The notes below the pieces were generated by a model. It did not search any database and was not told the origin of the DNA. It was given only the letters and a program-made list of their open reading frames with translations. A DNA stretch of 64,000 nucleotides from Candidatus Wolframiiraptor gerlachensis (GTDB taxonomy: Archaea > Thermoproteota > Nitrososphaeria_A > Caldarchaeales > Wolframiiraptoraceae): positions 1-64,000 of the forward strand of contig JAJPCT020000016.1 of assembly GCA_021323375.2 (NCBI GenBank). Direction: 5' to 3'. Below, piece by piece: positions 51,970-62,799 of this stretch (position 1 is its first letter; every line of letters begins with the position of its first letter). The translations under genes and the position numbers were made by a program.

Positions 51970-52998
51970 GTGGGTTTAAGGTTAATAGGAGGCGTGCCGC
52001 GACTCCCGAATGGTATGGCCGAGGTTTCCCGAGCTTCTTCACAGGGGGTTAGAATCTCGCTGCTGAAGCTTAGGCTCTCAATGATAGGCGTATGGGCGCT
52101 TATAACAGGCCTAGCAACGCTCATCATTACGGCCATCTTGCTTTATCTTGGGTTCCCGATAATCGGCATTTACGGGATACTTGGGTTCGTCGTCGCGTTA
52201 CATTTCTTCCAGTGGCTTATAGGCCCTTATATCGTCAACGCGATTTACCGGGTGAGGGAGCTTAGGCCCGGCGAGTATCCATGGCTGCGTGAGGCGGTTG
52301 AGAGAATCTCGGCGAGAAGCGGCTTAAAGCCTCCGAAGATCATGATAGCCGAGATAGATATACCGAATGCATTCGCCTATGGGAGCCCATTGACGGGGAA
52401 TATGGTCGCCGTTACTAGGGGCTTGTTAAGAACCCTAGAGCCGGAGGAGGTTGAGGCCGTGATAGGCCATGAGCTGGGCCACCTAAAGCACCGGGACATG
52501 GTGGTCATGATGATGATCAGCCTCATACCCGCCCTTATCTATTACATCGGATACACATTATACGTTTCCGGCTGGCTTGGTGGAGGCCGGAGCAGGGAAG
52601 GTGGTGGAAGCGGCTTCGCTATCCTGATAGGGATGTTGCTGATAGCCCTTAGCTTCATCTTCAACCTCTTCGTCTATTACATGAGTAGGCTTAGGGAGTA
52701 TTATGCGGACTCGCATGCCGCCCTCAACGTGGAGAATGGCGCCAAGAGACTCCAGAGAGGGCTCGTCAAGATAATGGCCGTATCCGGCAGAATCCCGAGA
52801 TCCATCAGGAGCAGACATGACCAGCTCAAGATGTTCTTCATCTCAGATCCAGACGTTACCATAAAGGCTTATGGCGACATCGACACGTTGATAGAGGAGA
52901 TTAAGAGGGAGAAGCCGAGTATGATCCTAGAGCTATTCAGCACCCATCCACATCCCGCGAAGAGGCTGAGGTTCTTGGATCAATTCATAACCGCGTGA
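51970..52998 (+). CDS. htpX: HtpX-like membrane zinc metalloprotease
   Basis: EVEAVIGHELGHLKHRDMVVMMM, NAFAYGSPLTGNMVAVTRGLL. Confidence 0.93.
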   Translation: MGLRLIGGVPRLPNGMAEVSRASSQGVRISLLKLRLSMIGVWALITGLATLIITAILLYLGFPIIGIYGILGFVVALHFFQWLIGPYIVNAIYRVRELRPGEYPWLREAVERISARSGLKPPKIMIAEIDIPNAFAYGSPLTGNMVAVTRGLLRTLEPEEVEAVIGHELGHLKHRDMVVMMMISLIPALIYYIGYTLYVSGWLGGGRSREGGGSGFAILIGMLLIALSFIFNLFVYYMSRLREYYADSHAALNVENGAKRLQRGLVKIMAVSGRIPRSIRSRHDQLKMFFISDPDVTIKAYGDIDTLIEEIKREKPSMILELFSTHPHPAKRLRFLDQFITA

Positions 52999-54401
52999 AA
53001 TCTTGGCGAAAAGTTTATCCCTCAACACATATTTTTCAGGCAATTGAAGAGGGGCTGGAGGCGGTTGCTGGAGGCTGGATCTGCGTGAGCGCTATAGAGG
53101 TTCTTGAGAGGCAGCCTCTCAGGAAGTTTCACTACGTCCTTCTAGCGATCACGAGCCTGATTTATGGCCTGACGGCGATGAATGTCATGCTTATCTCTGT
53201 CGCCCTCCCGCGAATCAGTGCTGAGTGGTCTCTCAGTACGCCAGCTGCCGGACTTCTCGCGAGCTTCGGCTATATCGGGATGTTCTTGGGCGCCCTCTCA
53301 AGCGGCTTCATAGCGGATAGAATTGGGAGAAAGCCCACGATGATAATCATGATCCTGATAGGGTCGGTGTTTACGGGGCTCTGCGGTCTCGCCCCGGGCT
53401 ACGAGATAATGGCGGCTTTTAGGCTGATAGCGGGCTTTGGGCTCGGAGGAACACTACCACTCCCGGGAGTCTACATGAGCGAGTATCCGCCGGCCAAATA
53501 TAGGGGCAGATTCGTCGGCATCGTTGAAACCGCATGGGTCTATGGAGCGATATTATCCGTCGTCTTCGGCTACATCCTGATACCGGAATATGGCTGGAGA
53601 GCCGCATTCAACGCCGCCTACATACCATTGATTCTCATACCGTTCATAGCCCTCCAAGTCCCTGAGTCGATAAGGTTCCTTGAGAGGAGAGGCCGGATAG
53701 AGGAGATCAAGAGCATATTCAAGAGATATGGGCTCGTCGAGGATGTTGAGGGGCTTTATTTAAGACCTCAGCCAATTCAGAAAATCGGAGTCAAGAGGCT
53801 GATCTCTGGCGAGTATCTGAGGAGGACGTTGATACTCTGGATGCTCTGGGCCGCCCTCGTATACACATATCACGGGATATTCATCTGGCTACCATCAATC
53901 TATGCTGAGAGGCTTGGCTTCTCCATCGTGAAGTCCCTCGAATGGGTTCTGATCGTCACCTTGGTGCAGGTTCCCGGCTACTATAGCGCCGCGCTGCTCC
54001 TAGATAAGGTTGGCAGAAAGCCCATCCTAGCCTTCTATCTAGCTGTTGCCGGCGTCGCATCCCTCTTCCTCTCAACAACCCGCGACATCAACATGATCCT
54101 TATCTATAGCTGTGTGATAAGCTTCTTTAACCTCGGCGCTTGGGCCGGGCTCTATGCCTACACGCCAGAGCTCTATCCAACAGAGCTTAGGGGGACTGGA
54201 TCCGGGGCTGCCGCGAGCATCGGGAGAGTCGCGGGCATACTGGCCCCATATCTCACTGGATACCTGATGTATATCAGTGGTGGAGAGCTTTTCTACGCCT
54301 TCCTAGTGTTCGCGCTGGTTCATCTCGTGGCCGCTGCCATAACAGGCGCCTTCGGCGAGGAGACTAAGGGCAGGAGACTTGAGGAGATCTCGAGGATCTA
54401 G
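52995..54401 (+). CDS. MFS transporter (sugar/acid symporter type)
   Basis: GFIADRIGRKPTMIIMIL, PELYPTELRGTGSGAAASIGRVAGI. Confidence 0.92.
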   Translation: MKSWRKVYPSTHIFQAIEEGLEAVAGGWICVSAIEVLERQPLRKFHYVLLAITSLIYGLTAMNVMLISVALPRISAEWSLSTPAAGLLASFGYIGMFLGALSSGFIADRIGRKPTMIIMILIGSVFTGLCGLAPGYEIMAAFRLIAGFGLGGTLPLPGVYMSEYPPAKYRGRFVGIVETAWVYGAILSVVFGYILIPEYGWRAAFNAAYIPLILIPFIALQVPESIRFLERRGRIEEIKSIFKRYGLVEDVEGLYLRPQPIQKIGVKRLISGEYLRRTLILWMLWAALVYTYHGIFIWLPSIYAERLGFSIVKSLEWVLIVTLVQVPGYYSAALLLDKVGRKPILAFYLAVAGVASLFLSTTRDINMILIYSCVISFFNLGAWAGLYAYTPELYPTELRGTGSGAAASIGRVAGILAPYLTGYLMYISGGELFYAFLVFALVHLVAAAITGAFGEETKGRRLEEISRI

Positions 54402-55822
54402 TATGATCTCGCGACATAGACCACTGACCTGGCCTCGCCTCCGCATACCGCGCATGGGCCGAATGGCTTCTCGACTATATCATATCTCTCTCCCCTAACC
54501 TCTCCACCGACCTCGTCCTTCAGCTTCTCGGCGCACTCGATGCTCCCGCACCAGTTTATCCTCGCAATCCTCCTCTCCTTCAAGATCTTCTTTATCTCCT
54601 CCATGTTGTTGGCGTCGGAGATCACGCTGAGCATCATCCGCCTGCTCCTCTCAAGCAGGTTCGACTCTATTGCCCTCATCAGCTCATCCACTTTTCCGAC
54701 GAGCTCATCCAGCGACGCCTTAACCCTCTCCAGTGTATCTCTTCTCGCGAGGGTCACAGAGGACTCAACAACCTCCTTCGGCCCTATTTCCACCCTGACT
54801 GGGACGCCCATGAGCTCCCAATGATAGAACTTCTCACCCGGAGTAATGTCATCGCGATCATCAAGAACAGTCCTCCACCTGCCTGCCAGCATATCCCTCA
54901 CCTTGGACGCGTAGTCAAGTATCTGCTTCTCCTGCCCCTTGAATAGTATCGGGATTATCACGACCTGTGTTGGGGCAACCACGGGCGGTAGTACCAAGCC
55001 CCTATCATCCCCATGCTGGGCTATGATCGCTGCTATAACCCTGCTGAAGCCGAAGCCGTAGCATGTCTGATATGGCGTGCCCCTACTTCCATCCCTTTTC
55101 TCGAACTCTATCTCATATGCCTTTGCGAAGTTTCTCCCGAGGTTATGGATTGTGGCGACCTGATTTACCTTCCCATCGGGGTTCCATGCGTCGAATGCTA
55201 TCGAGTAAACTGCTCCAGCGAACTTGTCGAAATCCGGCCTCTTGAGTATGATGTAGCCTATGCAGAGCTTCTTCAGGACTGTCTCGTAGATCTGCATGGC
55301 CTCCCTAACCTGCTTCTCCGCCTCGGCCGCGTTCTCATGCACTGTGTGAGCCTCATTCCAGGGTATCTCCCTAACCCTATAGAGGGCTCTCGTGGCCATA
55401 GTCTCCCTACGATAGACATTCACGCTCTGATGAACCTTGAGTGGGAGATCGGCGTGGCTCCTTATCCAGAGCTTGAACATCGGATACATTATCGTCTCGG
55501 ATGTGGGCCTGATTATCAGCTTCTGCTCCCCGGAGCCCTGATCTATCACAAAGACCTCCTTCGAGAATCCCTTGATATGCTCCGCCTCCTTCCTGAATAG
55601 CTCCTCGCTGGTGACGAGGGGGAAGTACATCTTCTTGTGCCCAGTTTTCTCGAGCTCATCCTCGAGGAGCTTCTTGATCACGTCGAGCATGAAGGCCCCA
55701 TTCTCCAAGTAAACCGAGAAGCCCTTCACCGGGAACCTGTTATCAACTATCCTAGCCCTGAAGATGACGTCGTCAAACCACTCGGAGAAGTTTTCAAACT
55801 TCTTCGAAGCGGAGACGCTCAT
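54398..55822 (-). CDS. proS: Prolyl-tRNA synthetase
   Basis: IIRPTSETIMYPMFKLWIRSHADLPLKVHQSVNVYRRE, archaeal/eukaryal-type C-terminus with CAVCGGEA. Confidence 0.96.
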   Translation of the reverse strand: MSVSASKKFENFSEWFDDVIFRARIVDNRFPVKGFSVYLENGAFMLDVIKKLLEDELEKTGHKKMYFPLVTSEELFRKEAEHIKGFSKEVFVIDQGSGEQKLIIRPTSETIMYPMFKLWIRSHADLPLKVHQSVNVYRRETMATRALYRVREIPWNEAHTVHENAAEAEKQVREAMQIYETVLKKLCIGYIILKRPDFDKFAGAVYSIAFDAWNPDGKVNQVATIHNLGRNFAKAYEIEFEKRDGSRGTPYQTCYGFGFSRVIAAIIAQHGDDRGLVLPPVVAPTQVVIIPILFKGQEKQILDYASKVRDMLAGRWRTVLDDRDDITPGEKFYHWELMGVPVRVEIGPKEVVESSVTLARRDTLERVKASLDELVGKVDELMRAIESNLLERSRRMMLSVISDANNMEEIKKILKERRIARINWCGSIECAEKLKDEVGGEVRGERYDIVEKPFGPCAVCGGEARSVVYVARSY

Positions 55823-55889
55823 CCCGCTAAGCCGCGCCTCCCCCCGATATATAGCCTATCCACCATAAATCCCGGCCCATGGGGGCTTT

Positions 55890-56594
55890 CTAGCCCCTCC
55901 TCTCCCAGCTCTTAAGCGCCGCTTCCACCATTTCAGCTAGCAACTTTTTCGGGTCCTTTGCCTTGACATATGCGCTGGCTAGGAGGACTCCCTCGGTCCC
56001 GAGCTCTATCGCCTTGGCCACGTCATCGCCCGTCGAGATGCCCGCGCCGCAGAGTATGTGGACTGATGGATTTACCCTCTTAATCGCCTCAACGGCCCCC
56101 GTGACGACCTCAGGCTTCGCTTTCGAGACAGGTATCCCCGTCCCTATTAGCTCCGGGGGCTCAATCGCCAGCATATCCGGCCCTAGCGCCGCCCCAGCCC
56201 TAGTGGTCTCAACAGTATCTGTGCATAGCAGGGAGATCAACCCAACCTCTCTCAACCTCTCGAGAACCGCGCCAATATCCGCTAGGAGGAGCCTCTTCTC
56301 AGAATGGTTGACTATCGAGCCCACTGCTCCAGCAGCCTTAACATTCTCCGCGATTATTGAGCCTGTGTGGCTTCCGGGGCGATATGGGTCAACATGCTGG
56401 GCGAAGATCGGTATGCTGACATGCTCCACAACAGCCCTGAGATCGAGTAGCGGCGGGGCGACGATAATCGAGATACCATATTCCCTCGAGACCTCTTCAG
56501 CAATCCTAGCAAGCCTTATAGCATTCTCACCTATGGACTCGAGGTAAACCTTGAAGTTCAGTGCAATTACTGGATACTTTATCTCAACACTCAT
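55890..56594 (-). CDS. tpiA: Triosephosphate isomerase
   Basis: YPVIALNFKVY, IVNHSEKRLLLADI, LCGAGISTGDDV. Confidence 0.95.
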   Translation of the reverse strand: MSVEIKYPVIALNFKVYLESIGENAIRLARIAEEVSREYGISIIVAPPLLDLRAVVEHVSIPIFAQHVDPYRPGSHTGSIIAENVKAAGAVGSIVNHSEKRLLLADIGAVLERLREVGLISLLCTDTVETTRAGAALGPDMLAIEPPELIGTGIPVSKAKPEVVTGAVEAIKRVNPSVHILCGAGISTGDDVAKAIELGTEGVLLASAYVKAKDPKKLLAEMVEAALKSWERRG

Positions 56595-56627
56595 ATCTTT
56601 CTTGGAGTATGAGCCTGTTGATAAGAA

Positions 56628-57533
56628 TTATCTCGTGGGCTTTGGTCGAGTTTTCTCACGCTTCCTCTCAATCACTTCTCCCCACATGAGCTTTATCTCC
56701 CCTATCAGCTCATCCACCTTGAGGGCACCCTTCTCGGTAATATAGGTGGTTATCAGCCTCGGCCGCAGGATCTCAAAATAAGGGTTCAGGCATCGGAGCT
56801 TGGCTTCCCCGACATATACCTCCTCCTCTGGATGCCTCTCTAGACCGAACCCGTAGATCGCCGCTTTCCAGAGATCCGTCACGATATTCACCGGAACCCC
56901 AGCATCCATCGCTGAGAGGGCGATCATCTTTGAGCCTATCTTGTTCGCGATCGAGCCATCATCGAGTATCGCATCACACCCCAGCACCACCGCATCAACA
57001 AGCCCCTGGTCCATAACATGTGATGCCGCCGCATCGACTATTAGTGTCACATCATGTCCCCTAGCCGCCAGCCTCTCAGCAAGCCTCCTCCCCTCATAGC
57101 CTGGCCGCGACTCAGTAATATACACGCTAATATCCCTGCAGTTTTCGAGGGCGCTGGCAACAGTTGAGCTATAACTATGGGTTAGAATGCTCCTATATCT
57201 CCTGATCATCTCGGAGGCGTTTTGCACAACGCTTCTCAGAGAGCTCTGGTACTCGTTTATGCACCTCCTCACAGCGTTCTCTATCGCTTCTCCCACGGAT
57301 TTTCCAGCCGAGACCTCCTTCTCGATTATCGAGCCAATCATGTGCGCTATGTTTGCTATCGAGGGCATGCTCGGCCTAGCTTCTGAGAGAGCCTTCACAA
57401 GCCTCCTCACGTCTTTGAGGCTCACGGGCTTCTCGAGAAGCTTCATGAAGGATACTGCGGCCCTGATCGTGAGCTGTGACGCGCCGCTCACCGAATCCTC
57501 CTTTATCTCCCTCACCAGATCCGCGATGTTCAT
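56628..57533 (-). CDS. eIF2B-alpha/beta/delta-like (ribose-1,5-bisphosphate isomerase family)
   Basis: YVTESRPGYEGRRLAERL-like segment, LGCDAILDDGSIANKIGSKMIALSAM. Confidence 0.88.
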   Translation of the reverse strand: MNIADLVREIKEDSVSGASQLTIRAAVSFMKLLEKPVSLKDVRRLVKALSEARPSMPSIANIAHMIGSIIEKEVSAGKSVGEAIENAVRRCINEYQSSLRSVVQNASEMIRRYRSILTHSYSSTVASALENCRDISVYITESRPGYEGRRLAERLAARGHDVTLIVDAAASHVMDQGLVDAVVLGCDAILDDGSIANKIGSKMIALSAMDAGVPVNIVTDLWKAAIYGFGLERHPEEEVYVGEAKLRCLNPYFEILRPRLITTYITEKGALKVDELIGEIKLMWGEVIERKREKTRPKPTR

Positions 57534-57564
57534 CTTCCGCGAGGGCTACTGGATCACGTTATTA

Positions 57565-59007
57565 TTAAGGTGTTTGCGCCGATTCCTCGCCCAGCCGCCG
57601 CTCTTCAACCCCAGAGCCCAAGTGGATTATCTTGACCAAGTGGACGAGCTCTTCCCTCATGCCATATGTGAGGACCGCAGTTGGTTCTCTCACCCTTATC
57701 TCGCCCCTCATGATCTTCTTCTCCAGCTCGTTTAAGCCCTCCTCATAGCTCGTTGAGAACGCCTCAACGGTCTCCACGCCTCTCAGGAGCATCAGTCTTC
57801 TCAGGGTTCTCTTGCTGGGTGAGACCGCTATCACGCTCACGGACGGCCTGAAGCCCGCTATCCTCTGAGCTGTTCTACCGGAGATTGTATAGATGAGTAT
57901 CGCGGCGTTAAGGGACTCGGCCAGCGAGGCGACACCATATGCGAATCTTGTTCTAATATCCTCCCTAGGATCCACGCTCCTCCTCGGGGGAGTTATCCCG
58001 GGCTCATATCTCTCGATTATCTTGTGGAGCCACTTGACCGCCTCGACCGGATATTTGCCGACCGCCGTCTCATTCGTTAGCATCAGGACATCTACGCCCT
58101 CGGATACCGCCGCGACCACGTCCACGACCTCGCTTCTCGTCGGGACAGGGTTCTCTATCATCGAGCCGAGGAGCTGTGTAGCGATTATCACGGGCTTGCC
58201 CCTCTCAATGGACTTTCTAATGATCACGCTCTGTAGCCTTGGAACCTCCTCGAGCGGGAAATGCATGCCTAGATCCCCTCTCGCGACAAGGATCGCGTCA
58301 GCCGCATCCACTATCTCCTCTAGGTTCTTCACAGCGGCTGGAATCTCTATCTTCGCTATTATCGATGTCTGCTCCGCTCCGAGTGATAGTAGCATACCCC
58401 TCAGCATCGCCACATCATGCTCTCCCCTGACATAGCTTAACCCGATATAGTCGAACTCCTCGGTAGCTGCGAACTTCACGATCTCAACCTCCCTGCTGCT
58501 TATTGTTGGCAGGTCTAGATCCCTACCCCTTACAACCATGCTCTTCCTACTGCTTATCCTCGCATTGGTCAAGGCCTTCAAGACGACCTCTGAGGCTGAT
58601 GCTGACTCAACCTCGAATGCCGCGAGGCCATCATCCATTAATATCACATGCCCGCGTCTCAGCACCTTGAGAACAGTCTCGTTGGGAAGCGGGATAACTT
58701 TCTCATCTCCCCCACGAGCCCTATCTAGGGGGACAAGTTTCACAAATTCTCCAGACCTCACCTCTATCGGCTCATCAAGTATCCCCACGCGGACTGATGG
58801 GCCTGGCAGATCACCTATAAGAGCTAGATGTGTTGCGAGCTCGGCCTCAACCTCCCTAACGATCCTAACGGTCTCCCTCCACTCCTCGATGGACCCATGG
58901 CTAAAGTTTATCCTGAAGATCCTCGCCCCGGCTAGCGCCATCCCCCTGACGATCTCACGGCTCCTACTAGCCACGCCAACGGTTACAGCAATCTTTGTCC
59001 TGGTCAT
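57565..59007 (-). CDS. pyk: Pyruvate kinase
   Basis: FRINFSHGSIEEWRETV, AKIEIPAAVKNLEEIVDAADAILVARGDLGMHFPLEEV, LTNETAVGKYPVEAV. Confidence 0.96.
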   Translation of the reverse strand: MTRTKIAVTVGVASRSREIVRGMALAGARIFRINFSHGSIEEWRETVRIVREVEAELATHLALIGDLPGPSVRVGILDEPIEVRSGEFVKLVPLDRARGGDEKVIPLPNETVLKVLRRGHVILMDDGLAAFEVESASASEVVLKALTNARISSRKSMVVRGRDLDLPTISSREVEIVKFAATEEFDYIGLSYVRGEHDVAMLRGMLLSLGAEQTSIIAKIEIPAAVKNLEEIVDAADAILVARGDLGMHFPLEEVPRLQSVIIRKSIERGKPVIIATQLLGSMIENPVPTRSEVVDVVAAVSEGVDVLMLTNETAVGKYPVEAVKWLHKIIERYEPGITPPRRSVDPREDIRTRFAYGVASLAESLNAAILIYTISGRTAQRIAGFRPSVSVIAVSPSKRTLRRLMLLRGVETVEAFSTSYEEGLNELEKKIMRGEIRVREPTAVLTYGMREELVHLVKIIHLGSGVEERRLGEESAQTP

Positions 59008-59057
59008 CCCATATCACTAGACAGGAGCTATGAGATAAGTTGTCCTCTCTAGGGGGC

Positions 59058-60122
59058 TTATAAGTATCCCTCAGCCTCGGCGAGCTCGGCATTTAGCACC
59101 GCGTTCCCAGCAGCCCCCCTGATCGTATTATGGCCCAAGACAAGGAACTTTACCCCATTTCTTAGAACCGGGTCTCTCCTAATCCTGCCGACGACCACCG
59201 ACATACCGTTACCAGCATACCTGTCCAGCCTCGGCTGAGGCCTATCCGGCTCATCCCTCACGATTATCGGCCTCTCCGGCGCGGTCGGCAGCCTGAGCTC
59301 CTGCGGCCTCCCCTTAAACCTCCTCATAGTCTCCGCGACATCCTCAGGCTCAGCCGGCTTATCCAGCTCGACGAAGATCGCCTCGAGATGCCCTTCGAGA
59401 ACATTAACTCTATGGCAGCTCGCCGAGATCTTGAAATCCGCGGGAGTGATCCTCGAGTTCTCCAGCCTGCCTAGGATCTTCAGCGCCTCCCGCTCAACCT
59501 TCTCCTCCTCATTTCTTATGTATGGTATGATGTTGTCCGTTATCGCCATAGAAGGCACCCCAGTCCAGCCCGCGCCCGAGAGAGCCTGCATCGTTGAGAC
59601 TATCACGCTCCTTATGCCATACTCATCCATGAGCGGTTTCAAGGCTATTATCATGGCATTCGACGTGCAGTTCGGGCTCGTGACTATGAAAGATCTCCAG
59701 CCCCTCTTCCTCTGCTCCCTGACAAGACCTAGGTGATCGGGATTAACCTCGCCTATCAGGATCGGGACATCCGGCTCCATCCTATAGGCACTCGTATCGC
59801 TTATCACAGGGATCCCCTCCCTCGCGAACTCAGCCTCAACCTCTCTAGCCACCTCCGATGGAAGCGCTGAGAATACTAGATCTACATCTCCCTCATGCTT
59901 AACATCCTCAAGCCGCGCCTCAACAACACGCATCCCCGCTGCCCGCTCCGGAATCTCGCCCTCAATACACCAGTGAACAACCTCAGCATACTTCTTCCCC
60001 GCAGATCTCGAGGAAGCAGCTAAGACCTCGAGCTCAAACCTCGGATGATCAGAGAGCAACTTGACAAATCTCTGACCGACCATCCCCGTAGCGCCCAGCA
60101 CAGCAACCCTCAACTTATCCAT
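59058..60122 (-). CDS. asd: Aspartate-semialdehyde dehydrogenase
   Basis: LRVAVLGATGMVGQRFVKLL, TSPNCTSNAMI; internal start MDKLRV preferred. Confidence 0.94.
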   Translation of the reverse strand: MDKLRVAVLGATGMVGQRFVKLLSDHPRFELEVLAASSRSAGKKYAEVVHWCIEGEIPERAAGMRVVEARLEDVKHEGDVDLVFSALPSEVAREVEAEFAREGIPVISDTSAYRMEPDVPILIGEVNPDHLGLVREQRKRGWRSFIVTSPNCTSNAMIIALKPLMDEYGIRSVIVSTMQALSGAGWTGVPSMAITDNIIPYIRNEEEKVEREALKILGRLENSRITPADFKISASCHRVNVLEGHLEAIFVELDKPAEPEDVAETMRRFKGRPQELRLPTAPERPIIVRDEPDRPQPRLDRYAGNGMSVVVGRIRRDPVLRNGVKFLVLGHNTIRGAAGNAVLNAELAEAEGYL

Positions 60123-60284
60123 ATGCACTCCACCCCAACCCCATGCACCAAAACAGCCATGAATTAAAACTTTTGACATGCTCTAAGAACAATCTCCTAG
60201 ACACTTGACTCATGCCCCTTAAACTCCACATTCCATGATTACGGATAGCCCTCCAAATACTTATAAGAAGGGTTTAGGCTGGTT

Positions 60285-60731
60285 GTGCGAGGTGCAGTCT
60301 TAGTTTTGGGTATGATTCCTCGTGATAAGCTTATCGGAATGCAGGTATACAACCCGAATGGAACATTTGTTGGGATTGTTCAGGATATTGCTCTGCCGCT
60401 TGGAGAAGGTGAGATGGGCATAGTAGTGACGACAAGGGCGCAGGCTATGGAGACGATTCCATGGAGCAAGATCTCAGCCGTTGGAGATATCATAATCCTC
60501 AAGGAGAATATTGAGATTAAGGTCCCGCCCGTGGAGATGGCCGCGCCGCAGGCCTTCCCATCACCTCAGGCACCATCAACAGAGAGCAAGGCTGGAGGAG
60601 CCTTGAAATCCATCGCCGGGGTCTTTAAGAGGGGTGGGGAGAAGCCCGCCTGCCCAACATGCGGCAAGTCATTAACATATATCGAGCAGTATAAGAGATG
60701 GTACTGCTATAACTGCGGCAAATACGTCTAG
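60285..60731 (+). CDS. PRC-barrel domain protein with C-terminal zinc ribbon
   Basis: IPRDKLIGMQVYNPNGTFVGIVQDIAL; CPTCGKSLTYIEQYKRWYCYNCGKYV. Confidence 0.75.
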   Translation: MRGAVLVLGMIPRDKLIGMQVYNPNGTFVGIVQDIALPLGEGEMGIVVTTRAQAMETIPWSKISAVGDIIILKENIEIKVPPVEMAAPQAFPSPQAPSTESKAGGALKSIAGVFKRGGEKPACPTCGKSLTYIEQYKRWYCYNCGKYV

Positions 60732-60792
60732 CATTCACTCAATTAATCATTTTTGGCCGTTTTAGCTGAGCTGGCAAAATTTTGTATTTTGA

Positions 60793-62187
60793 TCAGTGTG
60801 CTATATTTAAGCCGAATGCTCTGTGTACCGCTCTTAGCGCCTTGACACCATCCTCTTCTTTGACTGCGAAGGAGATGTTGAGCTCTGATGATCCCTGTGC
60901 TATCATCTTTATGTTTATGCCCTCTGCGGCGACCGCGTTGAAGATTTTCGCGGCTACCCCGGGCTTGCCCCTCATCCCGGATCCTATGACTGCTATTACG
61001 CATATCCCCTCCTCATAGTCTATCTTTATCTCGTCCTCGGCGAACTCGCTCTTTATCGCCTTTAGCGCCTTTTTCAGGTCCTCTCTCGGCAGGGCTATCG
61101 AGATGTTTGCCTGCGATGATGCCTGTGAGACCATTATCACTTGGGCGCCTATCCTCGCGAGGAGGTCTAGGAGCTTGACATTAGTGTTCATAGCTTCTGA
61201 TGAGCCGATTCCGCTTGCGAGGATTATCGCCGCATCCCTTATCATCGTCAAAGCCTTGACGGTGTCGGACTCAGCCACTCTACTTATCAGCGTTCCCTCA
61301 GCGGATGGATTATAGAAGTTCTTCACCCTTATCGGGATATTCTCCTTGGAGGCTGGCTCGAGCGCCCCCGGGTGGATGACCTTCGCGCCGAAATATGCTA
61401 GCTCAAGAACCTCATCATAGGACATTCGCGATATCGGCCTTGCCTCTGGCACGAGCTTGGGATCCGCGGTCATCACGCCATCAACATCCTTCCAGAGGAT
61501 TATCTCGTCAACTTTGAGCGCCGCGCCTATTATTGTCGCGGTATAGTCGGATCCGCCCCTTCCCAAGGTCGTGATTACACCATCAGGAGTCGAGGCTATG
61601 AACCCTGTCACCACCGGGACTATCCCCTTCTCCAATAGGGGGCCAAGCCTCCTCCTAACCTCATGATATGTTATCCCCAGCGGCTTAGCGGATCCAAACT
61701 CGTCATTCGTGATTATGCCCGCATCCCATCCAGTGAGATACTCCGCCTTGACGCCGTGATCAACAAGCGAGCCCCAGAAGATCCTTGTCGAGAGCCTCTC
61801 GCCGAATGATAGGGCATAGTCCTTGATCCTCGGCGTGACCTCCTTTAGGTATGCGGTTATTGAGAGGAGCTTTCCGAGCTCCTCGATCTCCTGCTCAAGC
61901 TTCTCCCAAACATTTCTTCTTAGATCCTCCTTTCCTATCGCCTCCATGCAGGCATTTTTATGCCTCGCTCTAAGGCTCTCGATGAAGCTACGCACCTCGT
62001 CCTCGCGCCCCTTCTCAGCACTCCCAAGCGCCCCGAGTATCCCATCAGTTACACCGCTGAGCGCGGATACAACTGCGACAACGCGGCACCCGCGCTCGAC
62101 ATAATCCCTGACTATCTCGGCGGACCTCCTCAGAGTAGACCCGTCCTTGACACAGCTTCCGCCGAACTTCATCACGTAGCTGGCCAT
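60793..62187 (-). CDS. Aspartate kinase
   Basis: YVMKFGGSCVKDGSTLRR, LGRGGSDYTATIIGAAL, ACT-like C-terminus. Confidence 0.95.
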   Translation of the reverse strand: MASYVMKFGGSCVKDGSTLRRSAEIVRDYVERGCRVVAVVSALSGVTDGILGALGSAEKGREDEVRSFIESLRARHKNACMEAIGKEDLRRNVWEKLEQEIEELGKLLSITAYLKEVTPRIKDYALSFGERLSTRIFWGSLVDHGVKAEYLTGWDAGIITNDEFGSAKPLGITYHEVRRRLGPLLEKGIVPVVTGFIASTPDGVITTLGRGGSDYTATIIGAALKVDEIILWKDVDGVMTADPKLVPEARPISRMSYDEVLELAYFGAKVIHPGALEPASKENIPIRVKNFYNPSAEGTLISRVAESDTVKALTMIRDAAIILASGIGSSEAMNTNVKLLDLLARIGAQVIMVSQASSQANISIALPREDLKKALKAIKSEFAEDEIKIDYEEGICVIAVIGSGMRGKPGVAAKIFNAVAAEGINIKMIAQGSSELNISFAVKEEDGVKALRAVHRAFGLNIAH

Positions 62188-62331
62188 GGCCTCCCGCCCT
62201 CCAAGGATGTCTCGCCGCTGAATTCTCTCACCAAAGGAAATTTTCCGGCTTATAGCCTTAAGCCGAGCCTGTCTCTGCAGCGCTAGCCTAATTAACGGGT
62301 TGGAGGGTAGGGGGCACGGGAGGCTGCTTGA

Positions 62332-62799
62332 ATGAGGGTTAAGCTTACTCTAGCTCTTAGTGATAGGCCCGGCGTCCTCTTGAAGGCCTTGGAACAGATC
62401 GCCTTGAATGGCGGTAATATTGTCTCGATAATTCATCGGAGGGATAGCATTACATCGGGCTATGTGCCCGTGAGCATTAACGTGGAGTTTCCTGATTCGG
62501 CGAGCCTTGAGAGGGCTAAGAAGGGAATAGAGGCCTCGGGGATACCGGTGATCGAGGCTGAGACCCTTGAGAAAGCCATTTGCACGATACTATTGATAGG
62601 TGCCGTGAAGATCGAGGATCTACTTAGAAGAGTTCATGAGCTCGGGTCTAGAGTTGCTGAGGTCTCCATGACCGGCGGCTTAACATCCCCATGCATCAAG
62701 GCGGTTATCGAGGCCCCATCCGAGAAGCTTAGCACACTTCTCGCATCCTTAGAGAGCTTTGCCGAGGAGCAGGGAGCGCTCCTGATAACCGAGTGGTGA
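62332..62799 (+). CDS. ACT-domain regulatory protein
   Basis: LALSDRPGVLLKALEQIALNGGNIVSIIH. Confidence 0.8.
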   Translation: MRVKLTLALSDRPGVLLKALEQIALNGGNIVSIIHRRDSITSGYVPVSINVEFPDSASLERAKKGIEASGIPVIEAETLEKAICTILLIGAVKIEDLLRRVHELGSRVAEVSMTGGLTSPCIKAVIEAPSEKLSTLLASLESFAEEQGALLITEW

